The position numbers were made by a program, and so were the translations under genes. Shown here one piece after another: positions 1 to 4,387 of a stretch of 11,179 nucleotides of DNA (its first letter is position 1; each line of letters opens with the position of its first letter). Origin of the DNA: Anaerolineae bacterium (GTDB lineage: Bacteria; Chloroflexota; Anaerolineae; 4572-78; NAK82); NCBI GenBank assembly GCA_030598425.1, contig JAUVPY010000037.1:1-11179 (forward strand), given 5' to 3'. A model generated the notes under the pieces. The model was given only the letters and a program-made list of their open reading frames with translations. It was not told the origin of the DNA and made no database searches.

Positions 1-72
1 CTTGAGCCCGTTACCGTGCAGGGCTTCTCCCAGCCAGTCCCCGTTTACAAGCTGACGCAGAGCCAGGATTGA
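1..72 (+). CDS. C-terminal end of a probable class III adenylate/guanylate cyclase (partial)
   Basis: The window opens inside a rightward reading frame that ends at TGA 70-72; 23 codons are visible. The peptide contains LEPVTVQGFSQPVPVYKL. This matches the usual tail of bacterial class III nucleotide cyclase domains, where a '(G/E)PV.VKG...PV.VY.L' strand closes the catalytic domain (family knowledge). Such proteins make cAMP or cGMP and in Chloroflexota are often fused to sensor or TPR/ATPase modules, but none of that lies within the window. The call rests on one short motif, so the catalytic residues cannot be checked. The gene converges on the small leftward gene, with only 28 nt between the two stop codons. 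Confidence 0.55.
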   Translation, partial: LEPVTVQGFSQPVPVYKLTQSQD

Positions 73-88
73 ATACAGATCCTTTTTT
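65..88 (+). terminator. Weak intrinsic terminator overlapping the cyclase stop codon
   Basis: AGGAT (65-69) and ATCCT (79-83) can form a 5-bp stem with a 9-nt loop containing the TGA stop, followed at once by a run of six T (83-88). The stem is short and AT-containing, so efficiency would be low. The position directly after a gene end in a convergent junction fits a terminator. Confidence 0.35.
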
Positions 89-100
89 AGACCCCTAGCC

Positions 101-385
101 CTAACCCTCAGGCGGTTCTAGCGGTATCTCATCGGGCCACTGGTCATCAAGTTCGGCAACGATCGCCTTGGCAACTTCTCCAGCGCTCCCATCTCGCTCC
201 TGCGGTGCGCTCCATCGAAACATCGAAGTATAGGCCGACGTGCTGGTCTCGCCGTCTTTCATAGCCAGTCGGTCAATGGCTTCCTGAAAACGGGGCGGAA
301 GGTTCTCGCGTACGGTGCCATTTAGGTCAGTTGCTTTGACACCCAGCGGAATATATCGCCAATATAGGATCTGGTATTGAGCCAT
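101..385 (-). CDS. PF13769-type ('virulence factor' domain) small protein
   Basis: A 94-residue soluble protein starting MAQYQILYWRYIP and ending DEIPLEPPEG. The pattern 'QYQ.LYW..IP..VKA', then 'LP.RFQ.AID..AM', then 'W....QERDGSA.EVA.A..AELD' matches what I recall of Pfam PF13769, whose name 'virulence factor' is historical. The biochemical role is unknown. I chose the ATG at 383-385 because GAGGAG lies 12 nt upstream (complement of 398-403) and the family normally begins at 'M..Y...YW'. An upstream ATG at 427 would add 14 residues encoded through the ribosome binding site. There is no signal peptide or membrane segment. The gene follows purH by 96 nt on the same strand with no terminator between them, so it may be co-transcribed or use its own weak promoter. 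Family members elsewhere sit, from memory, near folate/one-carbon genes, which would fit its place behind purH; this is inference. Confidence 0.7.
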   Translation of the reverse strand: MAQYQILYWRYIPLGVKATDLNGTVRENLPPRFQEAIDRLAMKDGETSTSAYTSMFRWSAPQERDGSAGEVAKAIVAELDDQWPDEIPLEPPEG

Positions 386-447
386 AGGTTTCGTGTTCTC
401 CTCGCCGGTTCTCCAGTGCCAAGACACCCAGAGGCGCCGATAGCTAA

Positions 448-476
448 ATTCTACGTCAAGACATCGATACGTGCAA
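448..476 (-). promoter_or_regulatory. Possible promoter for the PF13769-type gene
   Basis: On the minus strand TTGCAC (complement of 471-476) is followed after exactly 17 nt by TAGAAT (complement of 448-453), five of six bases matching the -10 consensus. The -35 matches poorly (three of six). It would start transcription near 441, giving a leader of about 55 nt. It is a sequence match only and may be fortuitous. Confidence 0.3.
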
Positions 477-481
477 ACTCG

Positions 482-2020
482 CTAATGGCGGAAATGGCGC
501 GCACCGGTGAAGACCATCGCCAGACCCAAGCGTTCAGCGGCCGCGATGACCGCCTCGTCACGAACCGAGCCTCCCGGCTGGATCACAGCCGTCACCCCCG
601 CTTCGGCGGCGACCTCTACGGCATCAGGGAACGGGAAAAATGCATCGGAGGCCATCACCGCCCCCCGGGTACGCTCTCCCGCTTTGGTCACGGCCAGCTT
701 TACTGCATCCAACCGGCTTGGCAACCCGCCCCCAATTCCAACCGTGGCGGCGTTCCGTGCCAGCACAATTGCGTTACTCTTGATATGCCGGCAGGCCTGC
801 CACGCAAAACGCAACGTAGCCAACTCGTCATCGGCCGGCTGGCGTTGAGTGACTACTCGCCACTCAACCTCGGGTGGATCGCCCCGATCTATTGACTGGA
901 CCAGCAGGCCCCCCGCCACGGAGCGCAGAGACCACTTCTCTTCGACCGGAAAAGAAATGGCCACTAATCGGCAATTGGGCTTGCGCTGCGCAAAACACTC
1001 CAGCGCCTCATCGCCGAAGCTGGGCGCGGCGATCGCTTCCACAAACAGTTCGTGCATCTCCTTGGCAGTTGCACAGTCAACGGGCCGGTTGGCGGCGATC
1101 ACGCCACCAAATGCACTGACCGGATCGGAGGTCAGCGCCGCCGGGAAAGCAGCCGCCAGCCGCTCGGCCGATGCAATGCCGCACGGCGACAAATGCTTGA
1201 CGATGACGATGGTAGGCTCCTCAAAGCTAAGAGCCGCAGACCAGGCGGCATCCAGGTCGAGCAGATTGTTGTAGCTGAGCGGTTTACCCTGCAGCAACTT
1301 ACCCCCCAGCGGGCCAACGCCTGGTTCAGCGTACAGTCCAGCCACCTGGTGCGGATTCTCTCCGTAGCGCATCTCTTGCGATTGTGGCAAGGAAAGACTC
1401 AGGGTGCTGGGGAGATGGAGAGCCCAGGGTTGGGGGCTGGGGGCCACCGCCTGGCGGAAATAGCGCTCAATGGCCGTATCGTAGTCGCGCGTGTGGGCAA
1501 AGGCTCTTAGGGCCAGCCGCTGGCGCGTCTCGGCGGAAGTAGCACCACGCGTGCGCAAATCAGCCAGCACCTCCTGGTAATCATTCGGATCGCAGACCAC
1601 CGTCACCCTATCAAAATTTTTGGCTGCGCCCCTCAGGAGCGTCATGCCGCCGATGTCGATCTGCTCAACGGCCTCCGCCAGCGACGCATCTGACCTGGAA
1701 ACCGTCTCTTGAAAGGGATACAGATTGCAGACCACCAGATCGATGGGCCGAATGCCAAGGCTGGCCAACTCGGCCATATCCGCCTGCGTGGCCCGAGCCA
1801 AGATGCCGGCGTGAACGGTGGGATGTAGCGTCTTCACCCGTCCCCCCAGCATCTCAGGCGCGCCGGTCAGTTCGGCCACGTCAACTACGATCAGACCGGC
1901 GTCGCGCAGGCTGCGAGCCGTGCCACCGCTGGCCACCAGCGACCAGCCTAGCTCCGCCAGTCCCTGGCCAAAACTCGCCAGGCCCGTCTTATCCGAAACA
2001 CTTAACAAAGCTGTTGGCAT
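482..2020 (-). CDS. purH: Bifunctional AICAR transformylase / IMP cyclohydrolase
   Basis: PurH catalyses the last two steps of de novo purine synthesis: formyl transfer from 10-formyl-tetrahydrofolate to AICAR, then ring closure to IMP, in the cytoplasm. The 512-residue protein has both domains. The N-terminal MGS-like cyclohydrolase domain (about 1-190) shows SVSDKTGL, VASGGTARSL, PEMLGGRVKTLHP and DLVVCNLYPF. The transformylase domain starts at RYGENPHQ (218-225) and has KHLSPCG (275-281) with the catalytic Lys-His pair, DPVSAFGG and SDAFFPF (458-464), ending IQPGGSVRDE...MVFTGARHFRH. Length is typical (about 510-530). I chose the ATG at 2018-2020 because it begins the conserved ALLSVSDK strand and GAGGG lies 9 nt upstream; an ATG at 2053 would add 11 residues. 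The linker between domains (about 190-217, rich in Pro, Ser, Leu) is slightly long and lies over an unusual G-run tract. It lies 94 nt after lysS on the same strand. Confidence 0.97.
   Translation of the reverse strand: MPTALLSVSDKTGLASFGQGLAELGWSLVASGGTARSLRDAGLIVVDVAELTGAPEMLGGRVKTLHPTVHAGILARATQADMAELASLGIRPIDLVVCNLYPFQETVSRSDASLAEAVEQIDIGGMTLLRGAAKNFDRVTVVCDPNDYQEVLADLRTRGATSAETRQRLALRAFAHTRDYDTAIERYFRQAVAPSPQPWALHLPSTLSLSLPQSQEMRYGENPHQVAGLYAEPGVGPLGGKLLQGKPLSYNNLLDLDAAWSAALSFEEPTIVIVKHLSPCGIASAERLAAAFPAALTSDPVSAFGGVIAANRPVDCATAKEMHELFVEAIAAPSFGDEALECFAQRKPNCRLVAISFPVEEKWSLRSVAGGLLVQSIDRGDPPEVEWRVVTQRQPADDELATLRFAWQACRHIKSNAIVLARNAATVGIGGGLPSRLDAVKLAVTKAGERTRGAVMASDAFFPFPDAVEVAAEAGVTAVIQPGGSVRDEAVIAAAERLGLAMVFTGARHFRH
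1402..1443 (+). other. G-run tract with quadruplex potential inside purH
   Basis: On the plus strand (template strand of purH) five runs of three or more G lie at 1402-1404, 1409-1412, 1427-1429, 1432-1436 and 1439-1443. The last three are separated by only 2 nt each. One loop is 14 nt, so a standard four-run quadruplex is borderline. The tract encodes the variable linker between the two PurH domains. Confidence 0.35.
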
Positions 2021-2072
2021 AGCCCGAATCCCTCGCCCCGTGTTGCGGAGCACCTCTTTACTCTCGGAGTCT

Positions 2073-2107
2073 TTGCGTGCTGCGCCTTACGCCCCACGTT
2101 CGACGGC
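2073..2107. repeat. Degenerate 7-nt repeats in the lysS-purH spacer
   Basis: Reading the plus strand, successive heptamers TTGCGTG, CTGCGCC, TTACGCC, CCACGTT and CGACGGC follow consensus YYRCGYY, with the CG dinucleotide recurring exactly every 7 nt (2076, 2083, 2090, 2097, 2104). The array ends 7 nt from the lysS stop codon. The rest of the 94-nt spacer shows no terminator hairpin. Its function is unknown. Confidence 0.55.
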
Positions 2108-2114
2108 ACGCCAC

Positions 2115-3593
2115 CTAATCCTCGCTACGCATGTGCGGGAAGAGGATAACCTCGCGAATTGAAGTCTGGTCCGTAAACAACATGGTCAGCCGGTCAACAC
2201 CGATGCCCAGACCGCCGGTGGGGGGCATCCCGTGCATCAGGGCCAAGATATAATCCTCATCCATTGGGTGAGCCTCGTCATCGCCGGCCTTGGCGCCCAA
2301 TCCCTGTTGTTCAAATCGCTCGCGCTGCACCAAAGGGTCGTTCAACTCGGAATATGCGTTTCCCGACTCTAGCCCACCAACGAAGATTTCGAATCGCTCC
2401 ACGTGTTGGGGATCGTCAGACGACGCTTTGGCAAGGGGAGAGATGTCAATGGGGTAGTCCTTGACGAACGTCGGCTGAATGAGAGTCGGCTCAACAATCT
2501 CGCCCAGCAACTCCTCAATCAACTTGCCCCAGGTCGGCTGCGGGCTCACGTGCAGTTCCCGCCGTTGGACTTCAGCCCACAGGGCCTCAAGAGTCGGAAA
2601 GTCCATATAGTCAATACCAGCCAACTCAAGTATGGCGTCGCGCAAAGACCAACGCCGCCAGGGGGGCGTTACGTCAACCATCTGGCCCTGAAACATGAAC
2701 TGGGTGCTGCCCAGCGCCTGCTCAGCGATGAAGGCCACCATGTTTTCCGTCAGCCACATCATATCGCTGTAGTCGGCATAGGCCCAGTAGCACTCCATCT
2801 GGGTGAATTCCGGGTTGTGTTTGGTGCTAACGCCCTCGTTTCGAAAGTCCTTGCAGATCTCGTAGACTTTTTCGAAGCCACCCACGATGAGGCGCTTGAG
2901 GTAAAGCTCGTCGGAGATGCGCAAGAAGAGGGTCATATCGAGCGCATTGTGATGCGTTGTAAATGGTCGCGCCATCGCCCCGCCATAAATGGACTGCAAG
3001 GTGGGGGTTTCTACCTCCACGAAGCCTTGGTCATCCAGGAACGTCCGCATAGCAGTGACAATGCGAGTACGGGTCCTGAATATCTCGCGCACATCCTCGC
3101 TGGCTATGAGGTCCAGATAGCGGCGACGATAGCGAGTTTCAATATCTTTCAAGCCGTGCCACTTTTCAGGTAGTGGATGGAGCGTCTTGGTCAACAATTC
3201 GAATAACTCGACGCGCACTGTCACCTCACCGGTGCGGGTGCGGAAGAGGTAGCCCTCGACACCGATGAAGTCGCCCACGTCGATATCACGCTTAAAGACA
3301 TCGTACACTTCTTCGCCGAGGTCGTCTCGCTTGAGGTAGAGCTGAATGCGTCCGCTGCCATCCTCAATGTGAGCGAACGTGCTCTTGCCCATTACCCGGA
3401 TAGCCCGCAGCCGGCCTGATACCTGAACGGTTGGAGCGTCGTTACCGCTGGCCTCAGCCTCATCAAAAGCAACAATGGCCTCTGAAGCTGTATGACTGCG
3501 CCGGGCACGAGCCGGGTAGGGATCAACCCCCCGCTCACGAATGCGTTCCAATTTGAGCCTACGTTGTTGGACTTGATCAAAACCTTCGAGCAT
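2115..3593 (-). CDS. lysS: Lysyl-tRNA synthetase, class II
   Basis: LysRS activates lysine with ATP and charges tRNA-Lys; it is a cytoplasmic homodimer. The 492-residue protein has the full class IIb architecture. The N-terminal OB-fold anticodon-binding domain spans about 55-135 (VQVSGRLRAIRVMGKSTFAH). The catalytic domain has motif 1 around FVEVETPTL (191-199), motif 2 at FRNEGVSTKHNPEFTQMECY (250-269) and motif 3 at GLGIGVDRLTM (461-471). DISPLAK (383-389) and GGLESGNAYSELNDP (406-420) are also diagnostic. In motif 2 the usual 'EFTMxE' reads EFTQME, a minor variation. Length is normal. The ATG at 3591-3593 is preceded by AAGGTGG at a short 4-nt spacing. It lies between greA and purH, all leftward. 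A terminator-like hairpin in the 106-nt spacer after greA suggests that expression is partly uncoupled from greA. Confidence 0.97.
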   Translation of the reverse strand: MLEGFDQVQQRRLKLERIRERGVDPYPARARRSHTASEAIVAFDEAEASGNDAPTVQVSGRLRAIRVMGKSTFAHIEDGSGRIQLYLKRDDLGEEVYDVFKRDIDVGDFIGVEGYLFRTRTGEVTVRVELFELLTKTLHPLPEKWHGLKDIETRYRRRYLDLIASEDVREIFRTRTRIVTAMRTFLDDQGFVEVETPTLQSIYGGAMARPFTTHHNALDMTLFLRISDELYLKRLIVGGFEKVYEICKDFRNEGVSTKHNPEFTQMECYWAYADYSDMMWLTENMVAFIAEQALGSTQFMFQGQMVDVTPPWRRWSLRDAILELAGIDYMDFPTLEALWAEVQRRELHVSPQPTWGKLIEELLGEIVEPTLIQPTFVKDYPIDISPLAKASSDDPQHVERFEIFVGGLESGNAYSELNDPLVQRERFEQQGLGAKAGDDEAHPMDEDYILALMHGMPPTGGLGIGVDRLTMLFTDQTSIREVILFPHMRSED

Positions 3594-3610
3594 GATGCCA
3601 CCTTGTCAGG

Positions 3611-3648
3611 AGATTTAAAGGAAGAAGCATCTGGAACCTCCCAGATGC
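3611..3648 (-). terminator. Terminator-like hairpin between greA and lysS
   Basis: A perfect 8-bp stem, GCATCTGG (3627-3634) with CCAGATGC (3641-3648), and a 6-nt loop. Read leftward, in the direction of greA transcription, it is followed by TTCTTCCTTTAAATC, a pyrimidine-rich, moderately U-rich tail. It ends 18 nt before the lysS ribosome binding site, so it could attenuate greA read-through into lysS. It might also be a copy of a dispersed palindrome. Confidence 0.55.
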
Positions 3649-3662
3649 CCCCCTTATTGTTT

Positions 3663-3690
3663 CTACGTTTTGCGCTTCACGTCTTATGCT
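3663..3690. repeat. Degenerate 7-nt repeats in the greA-lysS spacer
   Basis: Four heptamers in phase on the plus strand, CTACGTT, TTGCGCT, TCACGTC and TTATGCT, fit YYRCGYY (the fourth has T for C). They start 10 nt past the greA stop codon in the direction of transcription. The same consensus and period occur after lysS at 2073-2107, so the two arrays seem related. Confidence 0.5.
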
Positions 3691-3699
3691 TCTACTTCG

Positions 3700-4170
3700 C
3701 TAATCGATACCGAGGATCGTCAACTTTATCTCGCCAGCAGGTGCCTGATATGAGACAACCGCGCCAACGCGCTGTCCCATCAACGCCTGGCCAATGGGCG
3801 ACTCGTTAGAGACACGCCCGTTCAGCGGATCGACCTCGGCCGAGCCTACGATGTGATACAACTCGGGCTCATCCAGGCCTTCTTCCAACACAGAGACGTG
3901 TGATCCCAAACGCACTTCGTCGCTGGGGCCAATGTTCTCAATGAGTTGGGCGTTTCGGATCATAGCGCGCACGGTCATGATGCGACCCTCGACAAAGGCC
4001 TGTTCGTGCTTGGCGTCATCGTATTCCGCATTCTCGCTGATGTCGCCCTCTTCTTTCGCAGATTGGATTCGAGCAGCCACCTCAGCTCGCTTCTCAGTCT
4101 CCAGGTATTGGAGTTCTTCTTCGAGTTTCTTCAAACCTTCTTCAGTTAGAAATACAGTCTTGTCCGTCAT
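3700..4170 (-). CDS. greA: Transcription elongation factor GreA
   Basis: GreA enters the secondary channel of stalled, backtracked RNA polymerase and stimulates cleavage of the extruded RNA 3' end, restoring elongation. The 156-residue protein has the expected two parts: an N-terminal antiparallel coiled coil (about 8-74) and a C-terminal FKBP-like domain (about 80-156, with SPIGQALMGQRVGAVVSY). The coiled-coil tip carries EEGDISENAEY, with Asp43 and Glu46 at the positions of the catalytic acidic pair of E. coli GreA (D41, E44). Two adjacent ATG codons exist (4173 and 4170). I favour the second because homologues start 'MT.K..(F/Y)LT' and AAGAGG then lies 8 nt upstream; the first would give 5 nt. 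The gene has a strong promoter and a structured leader, and is first in the leftward series greA-lysS-purH. Confidence 0.96.
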   Translation of the reverse strand: MTDKTVFLTEEGLKKLEEELQYLETEKRAEVAARIQSAKEEGDISENAEYDDAKHEQAFVEGRIMTVRAMIRNAQLIENIGPSDEVRLGSHVSVLEEGLDEPELYHIVGSAEVDPLNGRVSNESPIGQALMGQRVGAVVSYQAPAGEIKLTILGID

Positions 4171-4193
4171 CATTGGAGCCTCTTAGGATTAAA

Positions 4194-4228
4194 GAGTATC
4201 CCTCGCCAAAAGGGAGGCGAGGGAACTC
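4194..4228 (-). promoter_or_regulatory. Stable hairpin in the greA leader, next to the ribosome binding site
   Basis: Arms 4194-4207 (GAGTATCCCTCGCC) and 4216-4228 (GGCGAGGGAACTC) pair over 13 bp with one bulged A and an 8-nt loop. Read leftward it is followed by TTTAATCC and, 9 nt past the hairpin base, by the greA ribosome binding site (complement of 4179-4184). It could act as a weak attenuator or affect translation initiation; the short T run argues against a strong terminator. Confidence 0.5.
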
Positions 4229-4231
4229 AGC

Positions 4232-4264
4232 AAATAAAAATGAGACCATTCGCGGGTGTCTCAT
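4232..4264 (-). terminator. Hairpin plus U-tract at the very 5' end of the greA transcript
   Basis: ATGAGAC (4240-4246) pairs with GTCTCAT (4258-4264), a 7-bp stem with an 11-nt loop. Read leftward it runs directly into TTTTATTTG, a good U-tract. Since the predicted transcription start is about 4264-4266, the hairpin would be formed by the first 25 or so nucleotides. This resembles an early intrinsic terminator or attenuator ahead of greA. Confidence 0.5.
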
Positions 4265-4271
4265 ATAGATC

Positions 4272-4300
4272 ATTATACACCACTTTCTCGAATTTGTAAA
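4272..4300 (-). promoter_or_regulatory. Sigma-70-type promoter of greA
   Basis: On the minus strand, TTTACA (complement of 4295-4300, five of six) is followed after exactly 17 nt by TATAAT (complement of 4272-4277, six of six). The predicted start is near 4265, giving a leader of about 92 nt before the greA start codon. This is one of the best promoter matches in the window. Confidence 0.85.
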
Positions 4301-4307
4301 GAACAGT

Positions 4308-4329
4308 AGTTTTCTGTCATTTTCTGTTT
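4308..4329 (-). promoter_or_regulatory. Phased A-tracts upstream of the greA promoter (UP-element-like)
   Basis: Plus-strand TTTTCTGT occurs at 4310-4317 and again at 4320-4327, exactly 10 nt apart. Read on the greA strand this gives ACAGAAAA twice, one helical turn apart, at about -45 to -62 from the predicted start. That is where the alpha subunits of RNA polymerase bind an UP element. A repeated operator shared by the two divergent promoters is the alternative. Confidence 0.4.
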
Positions 4330-4350
4330 CGCCGGCTACACTCTGGCATG

Positions 4351-4379
4351 TTGACAGCCCTGCCGCTGCCAAGCATAAT
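4351..4379 (+). promoter_or_regulatory. Sigma-70-type promoter of the transglycosylase gene
   Basis: TTGACA (4351-4356, six of six) is followed after 17 nt by CATAAT (4374-4379, five of six). The expected start of transcription, about 6-8 nt after the -10, falls at 4386-4388, i.e. at or just before the ATG at 4388. The greA promoter points the other way, with 50 nt between the two -35 elements. Confidence 0.8.
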
Positions 4380-4387
4380 ACCGACCT

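Noticed and set aside
93..110. CCCTAA telomere-like sequence as evidence of a chromosome end
   Set aside because: Only three imperfect units, flanked by coding sequence on both sides.
377..895. Plus-strand open frame of 172 codons across the purH 3' end
   Set aside because: It lies antisense to purH, whose frame is fully conserved, and its translation has no recognisable domain or usable ribosome binding site.
2403..3173. Plus-strand open frame of 256 codons inside lysS
   Set aside because: Antisense shadow of the conserved LysRS catalytic domain; its composition follows from the opposite-strand codons.
4142..4372. Minus-strand 76-codon frame over the greA promoter and leader
   Set aside because: It spans the -10 and -35 elements and both leader hairpins, lacks a ribosome binding site, and overlaps the start of greA.
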